A stretch of DNA of 64,000 bases from Microbacterium jejuense. Its GTDB lineage: Bacteria > Actinomycetota > Actinomycetes > Actinomycetales > Microbacteriaceae. Both the position numbers and the translations under genes were made by a program. The notes below the pieces were generated by a model. That model had not been told where the DNA came from and did not search any database. It saw only the letters and a list, made by a program, of their open reading frames with translations. The DNA is taken from positions 62,001-126,000 of the forward strand of contig NZ_JAEUAW010000004.1 of the NCBI RefSeq assembly GCF_019511665.1, in the 5' to 3' direction. Of this stretch, positions 27,978 to 36,274 are shown one piece after another (position 1 is the first letter of the stretch; each line of letters starts with the position of its first letter).

Positions 27978-29456
27978 TCAGGTCGTCGTCGGCTCCGTCT
28001 TCGTCGCATCGACGTCGTTGTCCTCATGCGCGTGCGAGACCTCCGGATGGATCTTCCAGCTGTCCTTGCGGAACATCATGATGATGAACGGCCACACGCC
28101 GAGGCCCACGATGCCGCCGATGAGCAGGAGGGTGTAGCCCAGCTGGCCCATCGTGCTGCCCTCGGGCTCGACGAACCCGATGAGGAAGGCGAGCAGGCTC
28201 GCGAGGAAGCCGAGCCAGCCGATGAAGCCCATGGCCGGAGTGCGGAATCCGCGCTGGACATCGGGCCGCGTCCGACGCAGCTTCATCGCGGCGAGGAACA
28301 TCATCATGTACATGATCAGGTAGAGCTGCACGGCCATCGCGGAGAAGATCCAGAACACGCTCTGCACCGACGGCACGACGGCGAACAGCACCGCGAGGAT
28401 CGTCACGATGATGCCCTGCACCACCATGATCGGCACCTGCATGTCGTACTTGTTGGTGCCCTGCAGCTTCGGAGGCAGGTAGCCCTGACGGCCGACCAGC
28501 AGGAGGCCCTTGCTCGGGCCCGGGATCCACGTCACGACGGACGCGAGGATGCCGAACACGATGAGCAGCGCCATCACGGTCGTCGCCCACGGCATGCCCA
28601 GCTGCTTGAAGAAGACGTCGAACGCCTGCAGAACGCCCTGCGTGAGGTTGACGTCGCTGGGTGCGACGCCGACCGAGAGGGCGAGGGTCGGAAAGACGAA
28701 GATGATCAGGATCACGATCGAGGCGAGGACGATCGCGCGCGGGAAGTTGCGGCTCGGCTTCTCCATCTCGTTGACGTGGACCGCGTTCATCTCCATGCCG
28801 GCGTAGGACAGGAAGTTGCTGACGATCAGCACGATGCTCGCCAGGCCCGTCCACGTCGGGAACCACTGCGCCTCACTGACCGGCGGCAGCTCGGACTTGC
28901 CTCCCGAGGTGAGGAACAGCACAGCGAACAGCACGAGACCGAGGGACGGCACGATGGTGCCGGCGATGAAGCCCCACTTGCTGACGCCCGCGAACGCCTT
29001 GACACCGCGGAACGCGATGAGCGTCGAGAACCAGTAGACGATGAGGATGACGGCGCCGGTGAACAGGCCGTTGGAGGCCAGCGCCGGATTGAACACGTAG
29101 GCCAGGGCGGACGCGAAGAACGCGAGCTGCGCCGGGTACCAGACGACGTTCTGGATCCACTGCTGCCAGATGGCGCTGAAGCCCATCCGTTCGCCGAACG
29201 CCTCCTTGACCCAGACGAAGACGCCGCCCTTCCAGCCACTGGCGAGCTCGGCCGCGACGAGGGCGACCGGGACCATGAAGACGAGCGCGGGCAGGATGTA
29301 CAGGAATATGGACGCCCAGCCGTACTCCGCCATGGCGGGCAGGCCGCGCACACTCGCGACGGCCGTGGCGATGAGGATCGCCATCGTCGTCCACGACATG
29401 CCGGCTGCGGCTCTCTGTGCCACAGCCGTCGCTCGCGACTTGCTGTCTTGAGTCAT
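27978..29456 (-). CDS. gadC: Glutamate/GABA antiporter (APC superfamily)
   Basis: 492 residues from the ATG at 29456; a longer frame continues upstream but lacks any membrane or conserved features. About 12 membrane spans (first around MAILIATAVASVRGLPAMAEYG). GLPAMAEYG, WWIQ-like WQQWIQNVVWYPAQLAF and YAGMEMNAVHVNEM are hallmarks of the glutamate:GABA antiporter subfamily. It would exchange external glutamate for internal GABA, working with GadB 53 bp downstream. It is divergent from the bile-salt-hydrolase-type gene. Confidence 0.9.
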   Translation of the reverse strand: MTQDSKSRATAVAQRAAAGMSWTTMAILIATAVASVRGLPAMAEYGWASIFLYILPALVFMVPVALVAAELASGWKGGVFVWVKEAFGERMGFSAIWQQWIQNVVWYPAQLAFFASALAYVFNPALASNGLFTGAVILIVYWFSTLIAFRGVKAFAGVSKWGFIAGTIVPSLGLVLFAVLFLTSGGKSELPPVSEAQWFPTWTGLASIVLIVSNFLSYAGMEMNAVHVNEMEKPSRNFPRAIVLASIVILIIFVFPTLALSVGVAPSDVNLTQGVLQAFDVFFKQLGMPWATTVMALLIVFGILASVVTWIPGPSKGLLLVGRQGYLPPKLQGTNKYDMQVPIMVVQGIIVTILAVLFAVVPSVQSVFWIFSAMAVQLYLIMYMMMFLAAMKLRRTRPDVQRGFRTPAMGFIGWLGFLASLLAFLIGFVEPEGSTMGQLGYTLLLIGGIVGLGVWPFIIMMFRKDSWKIHPEVSHAHEDNDVDATKTEPTTT

Positions 29457-29687
29457 GTCACACCTCCACTCGAAGGCCTTCCGGCCACCAAGTCGTCGGT
29501 GCACCCCCCGGTGCCTCCGCGACAGTACGGGGGTACTCAACTCCCTCGGGCGCGTCGCAGCATCGCGCACAATGAGTGAAAAGAACGACGACCGGCGAGG
29601 ACCAGCGGTCCGTCCGCCCGTAGCCAAGCGGTCCTCCCCGACGTAGGGTTGCGCAGCACGGGGAGGATCTCAGCCGGAGGTCGACAC

Positions 29688-30662
29688 ATGTGCACAGGCG
29701 CCAACTACACCACGCGGGATCATTACTTCGGTCGGAATCTCGACCTGGAGTTCTCGTACAACGAGACAGTGACGGTGACACCGCGTAACTTCCCGTTTGA
29801 ATTCCGCAAGACGGATCCGATGCGAACTCACCACGCCATCATCGGCATGGCGACGATCGCAGACGGATACCCGCTCTACTACGACGCCACGAACGAAAAG
29901 GGCCTCAGCATGGCGGGGCTCAACTTCCCCGAGAACGCGGACTACAAGCCCGAAGTCGCAGGCAAGACGAACATCACCCCCTTCGAGTTCATCCCGTGGA
30001 TCCTCGGGCAGTTCGAGACCGTGGGCGAAGTGAAGGCGGCACTCGAGACGATCAGCCTCGTCGACATCTCCTTCAGCGTCGACTTCCCTCTGTCGCCGCT
30101 GCACTGGATCATCTCCGATCGGACGGCATCGATCACCGTGGAGAGCGTGAAGGAGGGCCTGAAGGTGTACGACAACCCCGTCGGGGTGCTCACGAACAAT
30201 CCCACTTTCGACATCCAGCTGTTCAACCTGAACAACTTCATGCACCTCTCGAAGAACCCGCCCGAGAAACACTTCTCCGATGAGCTTGAGTTCGACGTCT
30301 ACAGCCGTGGAATGGGGGCCATCGGCCTGCCCGGAGACCTTTCATCCGCGTCCCGATTCGTCAAAGTGGCCTTCACGAAGATGAACTCCGTGTCGGGGGA
30401 CTCGGAGTCCGAATCGATCAGCCAGTTCTTCCAGATCCTCGGCTCCGTCGCCCAGCAGCGCGGATGCGTCGAGGTCTCTCCCGGCAAGTTCGAGATCACC
30501 ATCTACTCGTCCTGCTGCAACACCGACAAGGGGATCTACTACTACACGACCTACGAGAACAGCCAGGTGACCGGGATCGACATGCACAAGGAGGACCTGG
30601 ACGGCACTGACCTCGTGGACTACCCGCTCATCAAGGGCCAGCAGATCCGCATGGAGAACTGA
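29688..30662 (+). CDS. bsh: Bile salt hydrolase / choloylglycine hydrolase family (Ntn hydrolase)
   Basis: 324 residues from the ATG at 29688 (CCGGAGG ends 8 nt before). Removal of Met exposes Cys2, the nucleophile. Other active-site residues are R16 and D19 (FGRNLD), N79 (GLNF), N170 (LTNNPTFD) and R223 (SSASRFVK), the set found in conjugated bile salt hydrolases. The segments YYDATNEKGLSMAGLNF, YDNPVGVLTNNPTFD and NSVSGDSESESISQFF resemble enterococcal/Listeria enzymes as I recall them, much more than actinobacterial (bifidobacterial) ones. Codon choice is less GC-extreme than its neighbours, so transfer is likely. Penicillin V acylase or acyl-homoserine lactone activity is an alternative. 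Confidence 0.88.
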   Translation: MCTGANYTTRDHYFGRNLDLEFSYNETVTVTPRNFPFEFRKTDPMRTHHAIIGMATIADGYPLYYDATNEKGLSMAGLNFPENADYKPEVAGKTNITPFEFIPWILGQFETVGEVKAALETISLVDISFSVDFPLSPLHWIISDRTASITVESVKEGLKVYDNPVGVLTNNPTFDIQLFNLNNFMHLSKNPPEKHFSDELEFDVYSRGMGAIGLPGDLSSASRFVKVAFTKMNSVSGDSESESISQFFQILGSVAQQRGCVEVSPGKFEITIYSSCCNTDKGIYYYTTYENSQVTGIDMHKEDLDGTDLVDYPLIKGQQIRMEN

Positions 30663-30690
30663 GGGACGCGCTGGGAGCGGTCAGAAGGAC

Positions 30691-30715
30691 GGAGCCCCCT
30701 GGAGGGACTCGAACA
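30691..30715 (-). other. tRNA-3'-end-like fragment, probable attR of an integrated island
   Basis: On the minus strand this reads GTGTTCGAGTCCCTCCAGG then GGGCTCC, containing the T-loop consensus GTTCGAGTCC of a tRNA. The upstream side (30716 onward) does not continue as a tRNA: no matching T-stem, anticodon or D arm is present. A 3' tRNA fragment without its 5' part is what remains at the distal end of an element integrated in a tRNA gene. The foreign DNA would lie to the right. Confidence 0.5.
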
Positions 30716-31045
30716 CGTTCTGAGCATTTTGCATAACAACCTCAAACGACAACTTCCGCGGAATTACGCGAGTTTTCGGGAGCTTAGCGGCATCGGGCGA
30801 CGTCCGAAAACAGCCAGCGACGAATAGGATGCGGGCAAAATGCGGGCAAAAATTGCCCGCCGCGAGGCGTGATTCCGGGCCACACGGCGAACCACCGTTT
30901 GAGAACGTGCTCCGAGCACTATTGAGCGTCACGCATTTTGGGCACTTTGCTGGACACTACGGTATTCATTTAGCAACATGTTCAGCCGGCTCGCGGCGGC
31001 GCGTTGACGGCATCTCGCGAACGGACGGCGTCCCCACCGCGTCTC
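30716..31045. other. Gene-free AT-richer interval at the island end
   Basis: No convincing coding frame. It is much lower in GC than its surroundings. Direct repeats ATGCGGGCAAA at 30829-30839 and 30840-30850, and a hairpin GCGGGCAA/TTGCCCGC (30842-30849 with 30853-30860), sit in it. They could be arm-type integrase/excisionase sites, but that is inference. Confidence 0.5.
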
Positions 31046-31690
31046 TCATCGGCCCATCGAAGGCCCTCCGGGCTGGGAAGGCCCGTGGTGGGGCGCCGTG
31101 GGGTCGTAGGCCCCGCCCGGGTTGTAGGGGTCGACAGCCGGCGCGCGCCGCGGCTCCTGGATGCGGACTTCGGGTGCCAGACCCGAGTCGCGCGCGCGAC
31201 TCATGAGGCGGGTCGCGGTGCTCTGGCTGATCTGGAGAGTGTCGGCGACGAGCTTCAGTGGCGGATAGCTGATCGCTGTCGCAACGCGATAGACGGAGAT
31301 CGCGGCGTGGAGGGACTCGACAGGCTCGCGCTCCCCCTGCGCCCGCACGCGGGTGAGGAATTCGCGCACCGGTATGCGCTCGAGCTCTTCGCCATCCCTA
31401 GCGCCGATGTCGACGGTGACAACATCGAGAGCTGACCTCGTCATGATCCAGTGCGTTCGCACCTCGCGGAGCACCTGGCTGGTGATATCGACGCCCTCCG
31501 CTTCGCGCTTGAGGGCAGCGAAGACGACGGCGGTGCGTCCGAGCGTCCTGTCCCACTCCACGCGGACGGTGATGGTCCCTGGCACGTCTTGCTCCCCTGA
31601 CACGCGCGCGTGCCACACCTTCGGAAGTGTCACCCCACTACCGAGATCGATGCGTTCGTCGCTGAAGTCGTACGCCTCGACGTCTGCCAT
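31046..31690 (-). CDS. Hypothetical island protein with C-terminal HTH-like segment
   Basis: 214 residues from the ATG at 31690. The N-terminal half has a mixed beta/alpha pattern (GTITVRVEWDRTLGRTAVVF, LDVVTVDIGARDGEELERI). The segment YPPLKLVADTLQISQSTATR followed by LMSRARDSGLAPEVR resembles a helix-turn-helix. The tail is Pro/Gly/His-rich. Divergent from the excisionase-like gene, it may be a regulator of the element; I do not recognise a named family. Confidence 0.65.
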   Translation of the reverse strand: MADVEAYDFSDERIDLGSGVTLPKVWHARVSGEQDVPGTITVRVEWDRTLGRTAVVFAALKREAEGVDITSQVLREVRTHWIMTRSALDVVTVDIGARDGEELERIPVREFLTRVRAQGEREPVESLHAAISVYRVATAISYPPLKLVADTLQISQSTATRLMSRARDSGLAPEVRIQEPRRAPAVDPYNPGGAYDPTAPHHGPSQPGGPSMGR

Positions 31691-31809
31691 GAAGCCCACT
31701 ATTCCAGGTCATCGAAGATTCGCGAAGAAGACTGTCGATCTTGGCTCACTCCTGTGGTACTTTGCGATGAAGGGAGACTGACACTGCTGGCTCACAGGAG
31801 GGCGGGACC

Positions 31810-31989
31810 ATGAACCGGTCACAAGATTCTCTGGCACTGACAATGAAGGATGCCGCAAAGCTCGTCGGCGTCGACTACCGCACGATCAAGCTCGGTATCG
31901 AGAGCGGGACCATCCCCACGGCCCAGCTCGGGCCGCGCCGCATGATCCCCCGCGTGCCGCTGCTGCGCGCCTTCGGCGTCGACGCCTGA
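31810..31989 (+). CDS. Excisionase-like helix-turn-helix protein (59 aa)
   Basis: MNRSQDSLALTMKDAAKLVG, then VDYRTIKLGIESGTIPTAQLGPRRMIPR, is the MerR/AlpA/Xis-type winged HTH seen in excisionases: an N-terminal helix pair, then a wing with GPRRMIPR in place of the usual GRRRIP. GGAGGG precedes the ATG. It lies 1.1 kb inside the proposed attR and would act in excision or as an element regulator. No integrase gene is visible near this end. Confidence 0.75.
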   Translation: MNRSQDSLALTMKDAAKLVGVDYRTIKLGIESGTIPTAQLGPRRMIPRVPLLRAFGVDA

Positions 31990-32254
31990 ACCGCCGGGGT
32001 CGTCCCGACTGACGGAGTCCGGCTGCTCGTTGAGGATGCTTCTCTGGGCCGCGCGCAGTGAAGGGGGCAGAGGCGTTCGCGTGCAATCCCCAAGCGGACG
32101 CGGAGGAGCCGCCTCCATCAGCGGCGCATATCCGCTCCGATGGAGCGGCGTGGGCCACGGACCGCTCTGCGTGGCGACCCAGGGATGTCTTCCTCTTAGC
32201 ACACGCGATTGCGTCGTCTCTTGGCGCGGAGCCAGCTCACCATACGATGTGCTC

Positions 32255-32413
32255 ATGACCCTCCTCTCGAACGAGTTGACTGCAATCACCGGTGACCGCA
32301 TCAATCGTGCGCGAGCCCATCTCAGCGATGCTGATATGACGCGGGCCGTCGAGCTCCAGGGCAAGATCGGCTCGCTCGGGGCGGAACTAGACGACCTTCT
32401 GGGCAGCGAGTAG
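32255..32413 (+). CDS. Small hypothetical protein (52 aa)
   Basis: The ATG at 32255 follows TACGAT (32243-32248) by 6 nt, suggesting a leaderless transcript. The product (MTLLSNELTAITGDRINRAR, later MTRAVELQGKIGSLGAELDD) is amphipathic and probably helical. No family recognised. The 265 bp before it, after the excisionase-like gene, show no clear gene. Confidence 0.45.
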   Translation: MTLLSNELTAITGDRINRARAHLSDADMTRAVELQGKIGSLGAELDDLLGSE

Positions 32414-32553
32414 CTCAAGGGGCTCTCGCACCAGCCGGGGATCGCCGCCGCCGCTCCCCAGTCGGCGCCTCCGAACCGCTCAGAATCGTCTCGGCGAGCA
32501 CCCACCGAGCGGCGATCCATCGCCGGCTCTGGGGGTGATCAGCGTTCCCACCG

Positions 32554-34080
32554 TTAGAGGTTCAACGGGAGAGCGTCTGCTGCAACGCCCTCCGAATCTG
32601 TGAGACGCCCGCACGCGCTCTTCGCACGCGTCAGGGCGACGTAGATTATGCAGTGTTCCTCCTCGTGTTCCCGTAGGCCTGAACTCAGGATCGCTGATTG
32701 GGACCTCGAGAGCACGACACCCACTCGATCCCATTCGCGGCCTTTGGCCTGAAAAACGGTCAGGCCTGGGATCAACGTGGGCTGGTTTAACCGAGTGGCG
32801 AGCATCGTGAGCTGCTGCTCGAGCGCCGCCTCCTTGTCGTCCGACAGTCTGGACGGTCGTCTGGCGCCCATCCGCCTGGCAGCCTCACGCAGACCATCGA
32901 GTATGGATGACGGAGGGTCGCCTTCTCGCAGTTTAAGTACGAGCGGACCAAACTCTACGTCCTGCTCCGCGCGGAACCTCTCGCGACTCAGCCCCAGCTT
33001 TGCGATCGACCCATCACGCCCGTAGGACTCGACACCCAGACGGGTTCGAGTGATGACATCGAGTAGCAGCTTCATTGCCGCGTCGATCGCGTTGTTGACC
33101 GTACGAAAGGCCAAGGGGAGGACGTTGTCTCCTCCTGACCAAAGCTGGGACCAATTGCGTGCCAGTGCGACATCGACCTCAGCACTCGAGACGGCGGGGA
33201 GTTCGACGCCGCGTCCCGCTCGAAGGTCCCGCGCAAGCTGAGGCATCTGTGCCCCACGAAAGCGGAAGGACTCAGGCTGGTCGTATGTGGAGAAGCGGTC
33301 AGTCGTGCTCGTCAAGAGCTCCTCGACTACCTCCGGCCGGGCACCTCGCCACTTGTACAGGGCTTGCCACGGGTCCCCAATGATCGTGACGCTCAGGCCA
33401 GCTTCGGCCGCAAGGTAAACGACCATCAAATCAAGATCATCGGCGTCATACACCTCGTCCACGATTAGGGCACGATAGTTGTCTGACAACCAGTTTGCTG
33501 CCGCCTCTCTCAGACCCTTGACCTTCATCGCTGCGCGCAACACCTCACGGACATCATCGTGACTCGACACACCGGCGGATAGCGCGGCACGATGATCATC
33601 GACATTGCCTATGCCCATCTGAGGGCTCGTCACCCTCCTGCTCGTCGAGATGACGTTCGCCCGCTTGTCGAGTCCGGCTACCCGAAGATATCCGCCGGAT
33701 TGCAAGAATCGATGTCCCCGCATTCCGCGATAGTCATCGCGAACGTCGAGATCGACCGCCCCCTGCGGCCAGCTCACTTTGCCTTGACGCAGGAAGAAGG
33801 TGAGTAGGTCGATGTGCAGATGGTCGAACGTGACGACCCGGTGCGGCGGAACGATGCAGTTTGAGCCCCACCTTGCCCGGACGCGCCGACCCAGCTCCGC
33901 GGCAGCAGCGCGGTTAAACGTCAGGCCGATCACCCCTCGCAAATCGCCGTGCGAGAATCGCTGGTACCCGTAGCGCTCAGCGGCTACGGTCGTCTTGCCA
34001 CTGCCCGGCGCGGACACCACATTAACCAGTCGATCTGTTGCCGCAGCGGCTACCACCTGAGCGTCAGTAAGACGGACCAT
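32554..34080 (-). CDS. gajB: Gabija defence protein GajB (UvrD-like SF1 helicase)
   Basis: 508 residues, close to the usual ~500 for GajB. SF1A helicase motifs: Walker A SAPGSGKTT (23-31), Walker B ALIVDEVYDADD, motif III GDPWQALYKWRG, motif V FQAKGREWDRVGVVLS and motif VI YVALTRAKS. In Gabija, GajB senses DNA ends or nucleotide depletion products and works with the GajA nuclease to stop phage. The pair shares a strand with 50 bp between genes. Base composition is lower in GC than the left half of the window. Confidence 0.85.
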   Translation of the reverse strand: MVRLTDAQVVAAAATDRLVNVVSAPGSGKTTVAAERYGYQRFSHGDLRGVIGLTFNRAAAAELGRRVRARWGSNCIVPPHRVVTFDHLHIDLLTFFLRQGKVSWPQGAVDLDVRDDYRGMRGHRFLQSGGYLRVAGLDKRANVISTSRRVTSPQMGIGNVDDHRAALSAGVSSHDDVREVLRAAMKVKGLREAAANWLSDNYRALIVDEVYDADDLDLMVVYLAAEAGLSVTIIGDPWQALYKWRGARPEVVEELLTSTTDRFSTYDQPESFRFRGAQMPQLARDLRAGRGVELPAVSSAEVDVALARNWSQLWSGGDNVLPLAFRTVNNAIDAAMKLLLDVITRTRLGVESYGRDGSIAKLGLSRERFRAEQDVEFGPLVLKLREGDPPSSILDGLREAARRMGARRPSRLSDDKEAALEQQLTMLATRLNQPTLIPGLTVFQAKGREWDRVGVVLSRSQSAILSSGLREHEEEHCIIYVALTRAKSACGRLTDSEGVAADALPLNL

Positions 34081-34130
34081 GAGCGTTGATCATGGGCGAA
34101 GTAACTTCTCCGGGGCACATCGTTTGGGCG

Positions 34131-35939
34131 TCACCCTGGCTCGTCGCCGTCGAAGAGCCAGGAGAACAGCTTCTCAATGTGTTCGGGCACAACGACGATT
34201 GAGGCGTCAGTGTCGATAAGTCTTGCAAGCGCGAGGCAGAACCTTGCCTTCTTCTTCGGGTTCGCGCGAAAGTAGGCATCCACGCTGGCGGGCGCGATCC
34301 CGCTCGCGGGTTTTGTGAGTTCGATTGCGTCGAAGGCTCGCTCTATGAGCGATTCATTTCCGGCAACGAGGGATGGTTCAAGAGTCGGTCGCGACCAGAA
34401 GTATCGCGCCGACGCCGGGTCCAGTTTGGCGTGCCATGCAGGCGGAGCCGGGTCGGGGAGTGGATCGCCCCTAAAATCGGTGTCGGACAGGGCTGCGACC
34501 CGTGTCACTAGCTCGTGCCCTCGGGAAGCAAGCATGCGCATGGGCCATTGCCCAACTTTGTGACCGATCGGCAGGATCGACAGCGCGTCGATGAAACCTA
34601 CCCTGGCATCGTCATCGCCCGCCCAAACTCGTCCGAGAAGTCGAAGCAGACTCGCCTCGGTCACTCCCTCGACGAGCAGCACTCGGTCGCCGAAAAGGGC
34701 CGCGGACCGAGTGGCGTCGAGATGCAACCTCGTCTGCTGGAACAGAGAAGTCTTGAGCTTCCCTGAGACTGGGATGTCCGCCACGCGACGAGCGAGCGTG
34801 TGACCCGCCGCATCCTTCCGCACGATCACGACGTCCTCCGGGTCGCACGCCGCGACAAGATCCGCTGAGTGGGTCGTCACGATCACTTGAATGTCCGGAC
34901 GTTGGGCAACCAACCGGCGTAGGTATCGCACTAGGCCGTATTGAAGCTGAGGATGGAGGTGCGCCTCGGGCTCCTCGATCAGAACCGTCGCGTGAAACAG
35001 CTCTGGGTAGAACGAGTCAGCGTCAGCGTCAGCGGACTCCGCGGCGTCCGCGAGTCTTGCGCGCGCTGCGTCCGCACTCGAGTCCGGCGCCGAGTCGAGA
35101 GTCGGCGGGCTGCTGACTGGACCTGCATCACGAGCCGGAAGCGTTCCCGCGTCAGGAATGCCAGCCAGAGTCACAGCGATGTGCAGCAGGTTGACGTAAC
35201 CGAGGCTGGACGCCTGTAGACGCCGAGCCGCACCGCGATCGGGCAGAAGGGCGAGCAACATCTCGAACACTCGAGCGAGATATGTATCGTCGACAGTTTG
35301 CGTGCCAACAAAGGCGTGGTGTTCCTGGATACCGCCACTGATCGTTCGGAGGTTCTCCGCAATTCGGCCCTCGACATTTCCGACGAGCTCGTGCTCGGCG
35401 AGTAATTGCAACATTGACTCAGCCTGCGCACGAAGCGACCGCAGTGCCCCTGCAGCCGGGTCGCGCCGATCGTCAGCACGGAGCAGTTCCAAGAGGATTC
35501 GAGCATCGCGTCGCGACAGGTCGTCGACCGGATTGCGTAACGCTGGAAGATGCACAAGCCGCATGTTCTCGTACTCGCTCTGCGGCTCGACGGGGCGACC
35601 AGCACGCACCTGTCCGAGCGAACGTTCTAGTGGCCGACTCCACTTGGGCGCCGGAAGTCCATGACTTTGGCGATACTCGCCCAATGCACCCTCTGAATCC
35701 GAAACTTCGTACGCGTACTCCACGCGAACCGCGCGCGGGGCAGGTCCAAGCGCACTCGCATCCATCGGCGCCAACCTAGGAAAAATGCGAGGATGCGAAA
35801 GCGCGATTGCCTCGTTGATGGTGGTTTTTCCCGCTCCGTTGGCGCCCACGACTAGGGCGAACCGACCGCCGAACTCACACGTTATCGGCGCGATCGCGGA
35901 CGCACGATACCCTTCAACTTCGATGCGGCTCAGATGCAC
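34131..35939 (-). CDS. gajA: Gabija defence protein GajA (OLD-family ATPase-TOPRIM nuclease)
   Basis: 602 residues from a GTG at 35939. ABC-type ATPase head: Walker A VGANGAGKTT (31-40), Walker B VLIEEPEAHLHP (319-330), H-loop VTTHSAD. The C-terminal TOPRIM nuclease domain has E424 in LLVEGVTE and the acidic pair in LSDTDF (D486, D488). GajA of Bacillus cereus is an ATP-inhibited nicking nuclease forming a complex with GajB. The adjacent UvrD-like helicase gene makes Gabija the best call over a stand-alone OLD nuclease. Confidence 0.87.
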   Translation of the reverse strand: MHLSRIEVEGYRASAIAPITCEFGGRFALVVGANGAGKTTINEAIALSHPRIFPRLAPMDASALGPAPRAVRVEYAYEVSDSEGALGEYRQSHGLPAPKWSRPLERSLGQVRAGRPVEPQSEYENMRLVHLPALRNPVDDLSRRDARILLELLRADDRRDPAAGALRSLRAQAESMLQLLAEHELVGNVEGRIAENLRTISGGIQEHHAFVGTQTVDDTYLARVFEMLLALLPDRGAARRLQASSLGYVNLLHIAVTLAGIPDAGTLPARDAGPVSSPPTLDSAPDSSADAARARLADAAESADADADSFYPELFHATVLIEEPEAHLHPQLQYGLVRYLRRLVAQRPDIQVIVTTHSADLVAACDPEDVVIVRKDAAGHTLARRVADIPVSGKLKTSLFQQTRLHLDATRSAALFGDRVLLVEGVTEASLLRLLGRVWAGDDDARVGFIDALSILPIGHKVGQWPMRMLASRGHELVTRVAALSDTDFRGDPLPDPAPPAWHAKLDPASARYFWSRPTLEPSLVAGNESLIERAFDAIELTKPASGIAPASVDAYFRANPKKKARFCLALARLIDTDASIVVVPEHIEKLFSWLFDGDEPG

Positions 35940-36274
35940 GATCGCTCCGCGCTAAAGAGGACGTGCAAATCGAGCTCTCGTCCACCGCAGGCAGACCGAC
36001 CGGAAACCATTTCGAGCCCTCCTCGGCATCCGTTTGCAGATTGCCGCCCGCACCGCGGGCCACATTGGCCCAAACCTCATCACAGCGTGAGTGTATCGGG
36101 CGTGCGCCGAACCGAGATGAGCAGCGCTCGGCCTTGGGCTGCCGCAATAAGTTCTGTGCGGCTGCGGCGAATCGCTATGCGGGCAGATTGGAGCGTGCAG
36201 GGCAGAACTCGACATCGCGATATTGGAGCGGAGTTGCGGCGGTCTCTGGTCCTAGTGGCTGAGGGAACTGAGGG
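35940..36274. other. Intergenic region upstream of gajA
   Basis: 335 bp without a convincing gene; open frames here have no start signal or coding-like composition. It should hold the Gabija promoter. No clear operator was found. Confidence 0.5.

Noticed and set aside
29457..29627. N-terminal extension of GadC
   Set aside because: The extra 57 residues lack transporter features and overlap the divergent promoter region; ATG 29456 fits family length.
30691..30760. Complete tRNA gene
   Set aside because: Only the T-loop-like 3' part is present; no matching T-stem, anticodon arm or D arm can be drawn.
31990..32254. Gene between the excisionase-like and 52-aa ORFs
   Set aside because: All frames are short or lack plausible starts; no motif found.
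35914..36215. Short minus-strand ORFs upstream of gajA
   Set aside because: They overlap the gajA start, have no ribosome site and show no coding-like pattern.
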